Assembly (NCBI GenBank): GCA_964035795.1
Contig: OZ038324.1
Span: forward strand, 6,789,206 to 6,853,205
Direction: 5' to 3'
From: Pterobdella sp. o SKG-2022
Taxonomy: Eukaryota > Annelida > Clitellata > Hirudinida > Piscicolidae
Length of the DNA stretch: 64,000 nt
A model generated the notes under the pieces. That model ran no database searches, had not been told where the DNA came from, and worked only from the letters and a program-made list of their open reading frames with translations. Below, in pieces: positions 38,397 through 51,200 of this stretch. The translations under genes and the position numbers were made by a program. Numbering within the stretch: position 1 is the first letter of the stretch; every line of letters starts with the position of its first letter.

Positions 38397-40511
38397 ATGG
38401 ATAAAGCTCAGATAATACTACACATCCACCACCCAGTAAATTTCACATTATACGATTCAAAATGGATTCCGAGGAGTGCTAAATTTATTTCATTAGGAAA
38501 CCACCCAAAAGGCACAGGGGCTCTCAACATTTATGAAATAGACCATGGAAAACTGAATGTTGTCAAAGAGGTTCATTCCAGTTCTATATTTCAGTTTTTT
38601 ATTTGAAAATTTGAAAAAATTACTTTTGTTCAAGTAAGGTGTCTTAAAAATAACTATGTAAAAAATGAGCCAGAAGTATTATTTACAATTTAAATCTAGA
38701 AACTTTATTCAAACTTTTTAATCATGCTTCAAAATAAAATTTCTGGCATCCCACAGTCAGTGAAGCGAACTTCATTAAAATGTGGCACTTTTGGAGCTTC
38801 AAGTTATCAAAACAGATGCATTGCCACTGGAGACTTTGATGGCTCACTCAACATTTGGTTCAGCTTTTTTGATACATTAACTATCATCATGGCATTGATT
38901 TTAAGATGTTCAATACAATTCTGCTCAAGAAATTCAACAATTTAATAAGCAGTGTGCTCAAAGTGGTGTTAACTTTATAAGATTTATAATAGATAGTTAT
39001 TGTTAATCTTAATTATATCTGAGAAAACTTTTCTGAACAAAAACCAAAGTACTAATAACAAAAAATAATACAAACTCACATGCCTAATTGCTGCTTGATG
39101 CTATACAAATAAAAATAATCATTATCCATATTAAAAAAATATCTGACAAATAACCAATCCAAAAACACAACCACCTCTCAACACTTCCACAAACTTCAGG
39201 GATATAGAAGTGCTAGAAAAACCAGTGTACACAGCTAAGGCACACTCTTCCATAATAAACTGCATTGATGGGGTGGGAGGACTGTCCATTGGGGAAGGTG
39301 CTGCCGAGATTGTTACTGGGTCCAGAGATGGTGGGTGTATGCTGTATAGATTATGTATTGTGTAGATGATAGGTTTTATGTGGTATAGATTTTATGTTAA
39401 GGTATAAGAATTATTGAAAAAGTGGCATTAGTGAATTTTTGTCATTAATTTCAGCAATGGCATCAGTAATACCAAGAAAAAAATACTAGCATCAATAACC
39501 AAAAACATAAAATTAACAACAATAATAAAAGTCAATAACAAACACATCAGAATCTATAAAAGCAACATTGACAACAGTTATGACATTGAGCACAACCCTA
39601 GGAACGGTGAAGGTGTGGGATGCCAGACAGAAAGATGATCCTGTGGCCACCTTTGAGCCTATCAACCAATCAGAAAGCAGAGATTGCTGGGCTGTGGCTT
39701 TTGGTAGGATGTGTGTGTGTGCACAGTTTTCACATTTGAAAAACCTCACTCTATGCATTCATGTCGTATCACCAACACCCAGGCTTAAACTACGTCTACA
39801 CGCGCATGGCACAAGCCAAACCTAATTGCATCAAAACAGCGTTTAAAACTTGATCAAAGAGGCCAAACCTCCGCAGGACACTCGCACAACAAGCATGATC
39901 GGTGTGTGGCGTCAGGTTACGACAATGGAGACATAAAGCTGTTTGATCTGCGTAATATGAAGCTGAGATGGGAGAGCAACGTCAAGAACGGGGTGAGGTG
40001 TTGCTTCAGAATGGATTGGTAGTTTTGGTTTTTTGTTTTTTCTATGTATTTGATTTTTTATTGTTCTTTAGCTTTTTATGGTCTTGTATTGAAACTGCTT
40101 TGTTTGGTGGTTCAAGTTGAATGGTTAACTTTTTCCTAATATTTGAAGATACCAAAAAACCTCTCAAGAATGAATACGGGGCATTAACAAGCTAAATCAA
40201 CTAATTAATCATTTGATCAGCACATTGACGTTGGCAGGTATGTGGGTTGCAGTTTGACCGCAAGGACATAAAGATGAATAAACTTGTGGCCACGTGCCTT
40301 GAGAGCAAGATACACGTCTTTGACATGAGGACGCAGCACTCCAAGCTGGGATTCGCTTACCTCACTGAGAAGGTTGGCGTGTGTTTTGAAATATATAATT
40401 TTTTTCACCAATCTTTTTTTTTATCTATTTATCGATCTATCTTCCTTATATTCTGCACCTGTGGGAACGTGGATGAATGGAGCAGAAGAAAATTCTATCT
40501 ATCTATTTATC

Positions 40512-40596
<85 letters not shown>

Positions 40597-41162
40597 CTCT
40601 ATCTATCTATCTATCTATCTATCTATAAACCTTCCAAGGCACACAAATCAACTGTTTGGGGAGTATCCCACGTTCCACAAAACAGAGATTTGTTCGTCAC
40701 CATGGGAGGCAACGGCAGTCTGAATCTATGGAAATAGTTCGTTTTGTGATGGGTTTTAATTTTTTAGATTCCATTCCTGTCTCATCATTTCTACATGAGA
40801 ATGTAATTTTTATTCGATTCGAGCCTAGGACGGAAATGCTGTATAGATCCAATAATTTCAAAAAGGATTTCTGTTATTATATTGATAATTCATATTAACG
40901 TAGCTTCATATCAAACAACATCAGAGTCATTATTCTCTTTAAAATCTTCTCCAGTGACTACCCCAGCAATAGAGTGACCACAGACACGGAGGGAGTTGAA
41001 AAGGGGGTAGTAGGATCGTTATCATTGTTGCAGAACCTCACATTATCATCCCAACCCATCAGCTCATTTGATTGGAATGCCGATAAACTAGGGCTTGGTG
41101 TGTGTTCCTCTTTTGATCAATCTCTGCGTGTTCTTGTTGTCACCAAACTCAATTTGTTTTGA
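38397..41162 (+). CDS. WDR92: WDR92 / DNAAF10 (Monad), dynein-assembly WD40 protein, complete
   Basis: Eight exons: 38397-38570, 38757-38857, 39200-39330, 39602-39703, 39877-39992, 40238-40372, 40639-40736 and 40955-41162. All phases agree and give 354 residues, close to the human 357. Landmarks match the family throughout: [90 protein letters not shown], and an end at [17 protein letters not shown]. The protein is a WD40 propeller that acts in the cytoplasm with R2TP/prefoldin-like chaperones to assemble axonemal dynein arms, which implies a ciliated animal. The start Met at 38397 precedes the conserved AQIILHI. Introns are 112-342 bp, and several donors are unusual (GTTCAT, GTTCAG, GTTCGT). 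It is divergent from filamin and convergent with the RGK gene. Confidence 0.95.
40493..40626. repeat. (CTAT)n microsatellite adjoining a WDR92 acceptor
   Basis: About 134 bp of CTAT/TTAT tetranucleotides ending 12 bp before WDR92 exon 40639-40736. It fills half of the 266-bp intron and occupies the position of the polypyrimidine tract. Confidence 0.95.
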
Positions 41163-42238
41163 GGTGGTTTTAGTTTGCGTGTTGGATGATTGTGTTTGCG
41201 CTGGATGTCACAGTTGAATAAGTGTTTGCGATTCAATATTTTTTGTTTTAATTAAATTATTTTTCAAATTATTGAACAGGATAAAATTATTTTTTTTTGG
41301 TTTTTGTTTATTTAAAACACCACTTCAGTGCGAAAAGTCAAGATTACTTGAGTTCATATATTCTAACGAATTCTTTATATTTTTTATATTATTTCTCATA
41401 CCATATCGTTTCCAAATGATAAAATCAAAGTTATAATTTTTTTTTGTTGGTAAAATTTTTTGTCTCGTTTTTTTTTTTTTATTTTTTCAAACATTTTTGA
41501 ACCAGATGCTGAAAATGTTTATTTATTTTTAATGAAGCAAGAAAGGAGGTTAATTAAGCGCTAAGTGGACGCCATTTTGTGTTGAATAAAATTTTGTCGC
41601 TAAATTTTTTGTTAATTAAATTTTTCAAGAAAAGTCAACCTTTGAAGTTAATCAAGTGAGATTATTTAGGAACGTGGAAATTAAGCAGAAATTTGAAATT
41701 AAATTCACAAAAAATTTTTTCTCCACATGGTATAAATCCATAAAAAACCTTTTTTCTCAAAAAAAAATCAGTGACTGTACTCGAGGAAAAAAAATTCAAG
41801 TAATTTAAAAAAATGACACTAATTGTATCTTCAAAGAGAGGTTCCAACAAGATTAGACTGATTAATGTTGAGTTCAAAAAGATATAAAATAGGTATTTAC
41901 AGAATAAATAGATTCACTTCACGTTCTAATGATATATTAATCTGTACTTTTTGGAAAGACGTGTCTATATTTCATAGTGAAACAGAGTTAACGATTTCGA
42001 AATCATTTAAAAATAAATAAACCTTCTATGAATAACGTTCATTTGATCAATTAAATGCTCGATAATATAATTAATTTCATAATATCATTAAATTACAAAC
42101 CCATGAAAATTAATCAATAGAACTCAGCTTAATTCAATACAAATTTCACAAATAAACAAAAATTAAAATTTAACTATTTTACAAGCCGAGACACCTAGGA
42201 AAGTAGTATTAAATGTTCAATCTTAATTCCAATTTCTC
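41163..42238. other. intergenic region between convergent WDR92 and RGK genes
   Basis: Both 3' UTRs must lie here. A plus-strand GAATAAA near 41582 could serve WDR92. No exon or repeat family is recognised. Confidence 0.45.
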
Positions 42239-45200
42239 TCAACTCAAGCAGTTCACAAGCGATCTGAAGAACACACTCAGACAATTTTTTTCCATACCGT
42301 TTCTTGTTTTCCCACCCTCATAATCATCGCCATCTACAGGATCATTATCACTATCTTCATCTCCAAAGTCATCTTCTTCCACTTTAACGCCATTCACGTT
42401 GATCATCAATCGCTCTTTTCTTAGTATAAACCCCTTGATAATGTTCACCAAAAGTTTATCCACTTTGTGGTCTAAAAGGGCTGACACCTCCATGAACTTG
42501 CATCTGTTTGTAGAGCTTGCCTTCTTACCTTCTGCAAAGAGAGAAGTGGTTATTTACATTTCAAACAATACGATACAAAGCAATAGAATAAAATAAGAAT
42601 CAACACAATTCAATGGAACTCAATTTAATACAAGGGTGATGATGATGATAGTGTCATAAACATCAAAGGGCTTCAAGTCACTTTTTATCAGTTTTATTCT
42701 TATTATTGTGTTTTCAATTCTTTATTCCTCTATTATTGTGTTTATAAAAGTGTTTGATTTACATCTTTTTCTGGGAAAATTTTGTTTTTTATCCAAAGGG
42801 TAGCTTGTTTTAATTATTACTATTTTTCTTCAGTCTGATGGGAATTAAAAAATAAGTTTCACATAATGGAAATTCTGAAACCCATTTCTTTGTGAAATCT
42901 GAAAAATACTGCATGCTTTCTTTTTAGTTTGTCGTCAGCTCTAAATAAATTTTTGAAGTATGAAAATTTTAAATATATATATTCAAAAAAAATTTTCATC
43001 GTTTTTAAGAACTGGAAAAAAAGTTAAAAAATAAAATATGAAATAAAATTTTTTCAAAACTTCTCATTAATGTTTTCACCACCGAAAAAAACCGAATCGA
43101 ATTCTTTTCATGCAAAAGAAGATTAGAAAAAACTAAAAATTCAAACAAACATACTATCATGAAGCTTTTTCAAAAGAACCTTTAGAAACTAATTTGTTTT
43201 TTAAAGTTGTTTTGTTGCTCTGATAATGGGGGTTCTACGTAGCTTAAGAGTTTTTACTCGCAAATGTCTAATGGAAAAACTGGGAAAAAGCGTTGTTGAG
43301 ATTGATTTTCAATTCATATTTGATAGCTTAAACATTTAACTTTTAATTTTTTTTTTAAATTTTTTCAAAAAAACTCAAAAATAATATTAAAATTTTTATT
43401 AATTTTGCAAAACTTGATCAAAAATTTTGTTTAGTCCTCTTTATTACTTTCAAATTATTTATTCTGCCTAATATTTATAAATGCCTTTTTCCGTCATCAT
43501 ATTCTAAAAATTTATTTTTCTCCATCATTTTGCAACAATTAACTTCAACTGAACGGCAAAATTTATCACTGCAATTTTGACATTACTTTTTTGAAAGTTG
43601 TTATTTTATCGTATAATCCACTTGATTGTTTAATTTCAAAAAAAAAATCTACTTCAATTCAGAGCGATACACAGTGAAAAAATGTTAAAATTGATCATAA
43701 AATTGAGAAAGGCTATTGCGATGATCATTTGAAGGAAGAGTAATTGAAACAGACAAGAATGAGCAGCAAGGTGGATAAAATGGCATGGAAAGCTGTTAAG
43801 GTCTGCAAGTTGTTTATGGCGGGAAAATGTTTCAATGGCGGAAAAAGTTGCTATAAATAAAAAAAAAATCTTTTTCAACTTTTAAATTTTATCCAAATAT
43901 TTGGTGTCGTTGGATCAGTTTAAAATTATGAAGTATTAAATAGTGGTTTCTTTTTCATAAAATCTTGACATTTTAAGTTTTGTGATTTCAAAAATAAATA
44001 ACATTTTGTTCCCGGTTGGACTTTTAAAAACATCAAAATCATTATTGAAATTCAAAAATTAAAACTATTAACAAAAAATTTGAAGACAACATTTTTTTTT
44101 TGAAAAAATATATTTTTTGGTTTTTTCCACATCAAAGCCATCAAATGATGCTTCAAAAAAAGCCAAAAGATTATGTTGGCTATTATTTCAACTTTTTTTT
44201 TGGAAATTTTGCTGTTTTTATGTCAGTTAAATAATATCAATTTATTCATTTAAAATTTTTTTTTGACTATTTTTTTGTTAAATTTCAAAATTTTTGAGCC
44301 CAATTAGACATTTTTTAAAAATTCTTTTGAAAAGCTTTTTTAAATTTTTTTCAAAACTTTTTAAAAATATTTTATAATTTCCATATCTGTTTCCAGGTTT
44401 CAATTAAGCCAATTAAAGCCTTCTCCAGAAATTGTTCAAGCTAATCACATAAGCTCCCTAAAAACAAACAAAAAAAAACAACACAAACAATTTACATAAA
44501 CTTTGTTGCACTTTTTCAACCCTTTAAGCCCTTAAAACAAATTCTACAGCAACAGCTCCAAGCATTCATCATGTTTGAGAAATTTGTATCTATTAGAACT
44601 TTTGGCACCGTGTCAACTCTTTTACATCATATATATTTGATATATATAATATATATATAATTCTATTATTATTAACAGAATATATTTAATAATGATGAAA
44701 ATAGTTATTATTGGAGAGAGTAATAAAATTAAAAATGAATAGTAAAAATAATTAGTTAAGGATGATGATAGTATAATGGCACAAATGAAAGTAATAAACA
44801 CAATAATAATATTTATACTACTAATAATAATAAAACCAACAACAATAATAAAGTTAATAATGATTTTTTACTAGCCACACTAAAATGAGTGTATGTAAGA
44901 AAGCAAATAAATTTTATTGAGATACAAAGCTTTCTGTTAACTAAGTAACATTTTAAAGCTAAGTAGCTTAGTTAACAGAAAGCTTTGTGTTTCAATAAAA
45001 TTTATTAGTTTTCCTAAATATACCCAACAATAATAATAATAACAAAAACAATGATAAAATAAATCTTATTCTGGAAATAATAAAAAACAGTAATTCTAAT
45101 AATAATGACAATAAAAATAAAGAAATTAAATACTAAAACTTCTACTAATATTACTTCTAATGTTAATTCTTAAAAAATAATGAAAATAATAAGAATAATA

Positions 45201-48200
45201 ATAATGATAATAATGGAAATAATAAACATGCCTTTAAACTGCACAAGGCGATTTCTCACCAGGTCCTGCTTGTTGGCTGTCAACACCACGAACATTCTTT
45301 TGTTCGAAAACCTTCAAAAATAAAAATAACAATAAAAATAATTACAATGATAATTACATTAATAGCAAGAATAATAAAGATATTTTTATCTGTTTTGAAT
45401 GTTTTTAAATTACACATTACAGCTGTGTTTCTTGAGATTAAAAAGTGACAAGTGATTGTTGGTCTTCTTCGATTGAAAATTAACAATGAATGTATTGATA
45501 AGTGAAACACCTCTTGATTAGTTTCGAAATAATGCATTTCGAATTTAAAATTTTTTATGGGTTAATGGACTTTTAAAAGTGTAAATTAGTAAATAATGCA
45601 TTTATACACTTAAACATTTCAACAGAGAATTCACTTAAATACTTACATAACTATAGAAAAAAAAAATGGAATAATCACATAAAAAAAACAGTGATGCAAC
45701 AAAACTGGAGAAACAAAACAGCCAAAACCATGCCAATGAAACAAACTTATGCAAAAACTAAAATGAACAAATTCTCACCTTTCCAAATAGATGAATTAAG
45801 CAAAGGTTTTTTCAAACATCCACAAAACCACAATTAGCACATTATAAATTGAACCTAAATTTTCTCATACAAACTTCACCTTCTCGACAAAAATTTTTAC
45901 ACTACATCAAAAACCCATCCAGTTTCTACCGTACCCTAATTTCATCCACTTACCTCATGCCACTTACAACTTCATTTCCCACACACCCTACCCACCTACC
46001 CCAATCCTATCTAAAGCCCAACTCACACACTTCATTATAACCACAATCCACTCACCCATCATACATTCCACCACAAACAATCCCCAACAACCCTACCTAC
46101 AACCCCAGGTATCACCCAAAACACCGCCCATCATCCAAAACTCTACCCACCAACTAACCCATCACCAATAACCGCACCCATTTTCTAAACCATCATTCTA
46201 AACCTCACCCACTCCAACCTCTTCCTTATAGTCTGCAGAAACGTCACAGCTTTATGGAAAGATGATCTATCATTCACTGCATATGTCACAACACACGCGT
46301 CTGTGTCATCTAATTGCTGAAGTGGGTTTGGTATAGGCTTATATTGTTTTTTTTAATAGTGTTTATTCTGTTTATTTTTGTTAGTTTTGTTTTTGATAGT
46401 GATGTTGGTTTATATTTTTTTGATAAGTTTAAGCTTATTATCTTTTATGTTATCAAATAAAAGGATTGATACCACTGCTATTATCCTCATTATAAATAAT
46501 TTTTATGTACTTTTTTCGTAATTTTTATGATTCTATTTTGAATATTTTATATTATGAAAGACATTAATTTGAAGCAAAGGTGATGGAGATTAAAGGTAAG
46601 ACGGAATTTTCTTCGCAGTGGCTGATAATATAGAAAAAAGCATTTAAAAAACTTGCTTTTTGTAGGGTTTCCATCAGATTTCATAGTAATTTTTGAGTTG
46701 TATTCAGGTTGGTTTAATCTTGGAACGCCAATAATGTGTATAGAAACTTTAAGAAGCTTTTGCAAGATTATCGACAAGTTAATTCAGTTTAAAACTCAAT
46801 TTATTCAATTCTTTTTAAGTGAAAAACTATTCTCAGTCTGAAACAAGTTTTTTTGTAGAAAACAGAATAACTCAAAACTGTTATTGATTTGTTTCAAATT
46901 TTTTTGATGTTTTTAAAGATCCTTTTTCACCTTATTTTTTACCAGTTGCTATAAATAAGTTATAAGCTTTGAAGTTTGATATATTTTTAAAGTTTTTCTA
47001 CAGTTTAAAAATATTTCTATATAACTTTGAAAATTTTGGATATATTTTATAAAATTAAAGTCCTTTCCTCCCTCTGTCCTCTTTTTTTTTAAATTATAAT
47101 AAGTATAAAATTTTAATTTTTAAAATAAATTTTATAATATTCAAAAAAATTTTTTTCACTATGAACTCTGCAATTTAAAGTAATTTTGATCTATTTTGAT
47201 ATATTCCAAGTTAAATTTAGTACATTTTGAAACAAATTTAACATACTTTCAAAGAGTTTCAATACATTTCAAAAAACTATGATATATTTCCCTTGGATTT
47301 GAAAAAAAATTGTTTTTCTCCATGTTAAAGTTGATTTATGTCATATTTTTCAAGTTTTTATGCGGTCCACTGATCCCTTTAATGTTATATAAACTGAATT
47401 TATTATATAGCTTTGAAAAAATTAATTCATAAAAAATTTTAAGTTTTGAAAATTATTTTATATAGTGAAGTTTTTAACACAAAATAATTCATCAAAAGCA
47501 ACATATTTCACAACTTATTTGATCGCAATTATTCGAATTTTTAAAAATTATTTCTATAAGTTTTGGAAAACAGTTCTAAATCTTCTTCCATGAATAATTA
47601 TTTCCACTCAGTTGGAATAATGATTAATTCTAAATTTTAAAAATTCTAAAAATTAATGTTTCTTCAAATTACCCACTCTTTCAAACAGTCTTCAACATTA
47701 ATAGCCAGATGAAATAGAATTAAACTTTAAGAACCAGATAAAACAGTATCGAACTATAATAATCATATAAAACCATTATGAATATAACATACAATGTCTT
47801 CTCCGCAACTCAGTCTCCCCTTCCTCGCCTCCTTCCCCAACTTATACAAAGGAATAAACTATTACAACCAAATGCACACAGCAAAAAATTCCTTTTTGTG
47901 CTTCAAAATTTTTGAAATTAGTTTTTGAAGTTTTGTTTCAAAAAAATGATTTTCTCAAAGTGAAAAACTTTCATTAACAAAAACATACATTGAGAAAATT
48001 TTGCAATAGATTCAGATAAATGGAAAAGCTTAACATTAATTCTGATTTTTTATACATTTTCTCCCAAAAGAAATTCAAAAAAATATGAGAAATAAGAAAT
48101 AATTTCAGTTTATAACTTAATTTTCAATTAAACTTAATTCTTCATGGACTTATATCAAATCAACTGAGACAAAATAACAATAATAGTTCAAACATCCAAG

Positions 48201-51200
48201 CAATAGAATGCCCTTCATAAATTCAACTTTTATCAATTCAACTTTCAAAGTTATTTTCCAAGATTTCTATAATTTCAAAGATTTTAATTCATTTTTAAAA
48301 ATTCTCATATTTTATATTTCAGTATCAAAACTCATACTGTGAAATTTATTCCTATAAATGTCTTTTATAGCCTCTATAAATAGCTCATTCTAACATTTGT
48401 TGGCTAAACACGCCCAAAACATGTTCAACTTGGCTTTTAAGTTTCAAGTAAGTAAGTCACTTTATCAAACGTATATACTATATATCCATAATGATGTAGA
48501 ATGTATTTAGGGTTTTAAACTAATTACATATGCGGATAACCTATTTTAAGTCCCGATTAGATGACCAATGAGCTATTATCAGTTTGTTTTTAAAAAGACC
48601 AAGTTTGTAAAATTTATGTTACAATCAGTCTAAAAGAATAGCTATCATAAAAAAATAATGGAAACATTAAAAGTTGTTTGAAAATGAAATAATCGAATAA
48701 TGTTTCAGCATGAAGTCTAAATTATTAAAAAACTAATTTCTTTTACAATAATACTAATGCTATCACTAGACAAAAACAATGATAATATTACTAACACTAA
48801 TGATTTTATTAATATTTGAAACAAAAACATCGGTGCTACTAACATCGTCATCTAGATTATTTGACTTGCAAAAGGTCACCACATAAGATTGACCTTCTAA
48901 AAATACCGCAGTGGATGTCCTCGTGTCAGAGTTCAAATCTGTGGAGGTTGAAGGTTAAGAAAAGGCTTTGTGAGTAAAAAAAGTTTAGAGAAGGGAGGGT
49001 AATTTTTAGGAAGGGGGAGTTTTGGGAGAGGGGAGAAAGAGATGAGGTTCTGGAGGTGATGGTAGGAGTTTTAGAAAGGTTATAATAACTGGGGAAAGGT
49101 TTTTGAAAGCGGAGAAAGAGGTTTATAAAGCTGAAATTATTTTTTATTGGTAGTTTGAAGTGCTAATCTTATTTTCAAGGTTTTAAAGTTTTTACAATTT
49201 TTTTGGTGATTTGGATTTATTTTTCAAAAATTAAAGTTCCCATCGAAGCATTCTCATGTTTCAATTTTTTGAATATGAATTTAAATTACAGAGTTTTGTT
49301 CAATTTCAAAAAGTTATGTTTCAATTAATATTTTAATGGTAAAATCTTTTTTGCTGAATTTTTAATTTATTTTGAATCAAAAAAATTCTGCATTTTTAAA
49401 TTTCAATATGAAAAGTGAATTATTCGAATTTTTTAAAAAATAATTATAAACTGTGAAAAACTTAGAATAAGTACAACTCACGGCTTTGAAAATTTTCTTT
49501 TTGTGAATTTTTCTTTGTGAATTTCACATTTTCTTTATTTTTTTTCACATTTCTACTTAACTTTAATTTTTGATTTTTTGAGTTTTTTCAATTCTATATT
49601 TTTATTGATTTATTTTTTCAAATTAATTTTTCCCATTTTTTTCTGCTATCTCTTTGTTTTTCTATGTTTTTCTTTGTTTATAGAAGTGATTCAATTAGTT
49701 TTGAAAAACAAATCTGTATACAGGAATTGACTGCCTAAAAATATACAACTGAATAAAAGCAAAAAAAAATTAATAAAAAATTTTTAAATAACAAAAAATG
49801 AAATAAAATGAGCAAAACGACCAAAGCCTTTTGCGCCTGGTTGCAAGGCATGAAGTTCAACTGATGTGATTATGTGCTAACTTCATTGACGCTGTAGCTA
49901 AAATGGCGCAAAATTGTACATAATGAAGCAAATGCATTAGCAAGAAAGTTGTGAACAAAATTACTTAATAAATGTATCTAGATATTATGAAAATAATTGA
50001 AAAACTCAGTGTTTTCTGTTTATTTTTTCTATTTAATCTAAATATGGGGGTGTGATTTAGTATAATTACATTTGGCGTTATGAAGATGTTAGTAGGAGGT
50101 GGAGAAAATATGTACAGTTGAACAACCATCGTGAGCACAGTTTAAAGAAGCGAACATCTTCCGGAAGCTTTTTAAAACATCATTACCAAAAAAACAAAAA
50201 AAAACTTTCATAAAAATGATTCTAAAAATGATAAATATATAAATTTTCATAAAAATAAATCTTGCAGGTTTGTTAATGCATTTGGACGGGCTTAAAAAGA
50301 ATGATAATTTAAATAGTTAAATTTATCATATAAATGAGTTTTCCGACGATTTTTATACTTTCTGAATTTTTCAAAATAAATTTCAAAGTTTTCAGCTTTA
50401 AAACTCTGAAAACTACATGCGACAAGTTTTCAGACATTTTTCAAAACATCGAATTCATTTTTATCATAATTTAAATATATTTGTTTTTTAATTTTATACA
50501 AAATATTTTTTCCAGCATTTTTGTTTGTGGTGACGATCTTTTCTGATAATCTAAGCTTAATTCAAGGTTGTTTCCAGTTAAACCCCTTCAACTAAATCTC
50601 TCTAAAACGAGTTTGTTCACTTCACATGTCTCTAAATTCTCATCTCAATTGAGTGGGTAACATTCAGTGGAAACTTTCAAGATCCAACTTTCAAAACGTA
50701 AATATATTTTTTGAAAGCTCTTAAAATGTCTTAAAACTTAAAATGCCTTTTTAATAATTTCAAACAATTTTGAGCGTTCCTAAAACACTCATCACTCATG
50801 TGAGTAGCTGTCAATACATCGGCCACGAGAATAATCTGATTAAAACTGCATCAAAACGCACCGGGGTCACTGGCGTTCTTATTGGCAAGATATTCAGCAG
50901 TGAGGAGTTGGTTAATGAGGGTGTTTTTGCCCACCCCATTTAAGCCCACTACCAGAATGTTCACCATTGTCACCTATAAAAGGGTGTTTTGTGTGTCGTT
51001 GTTTGTAAATAATTTTATTTTTAGAGCTTCAATTATTGAGGATTTTCAAAAGTTTGGTTTTAAGAGCACAAGCTATAATTTTCAAGACATAAAACCTCAT
51101 CATAAAGGCTTATTACACCCTAGTAACCTCTTTCTCTTCCTCCTCCACTTCTTCCTCTTCATTCTCTGCAGGCGAGGTGGATAGAGGTTCCCCAGGTTTC

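Noticed and set aside
45297..45312. Upstream acceptor (TTGAAG) for RGK exon 7
   Set aside because: Would break the frame with every available donor of exon 6; the acceptor AAAAAG before ATGTTCGTGG restores it.
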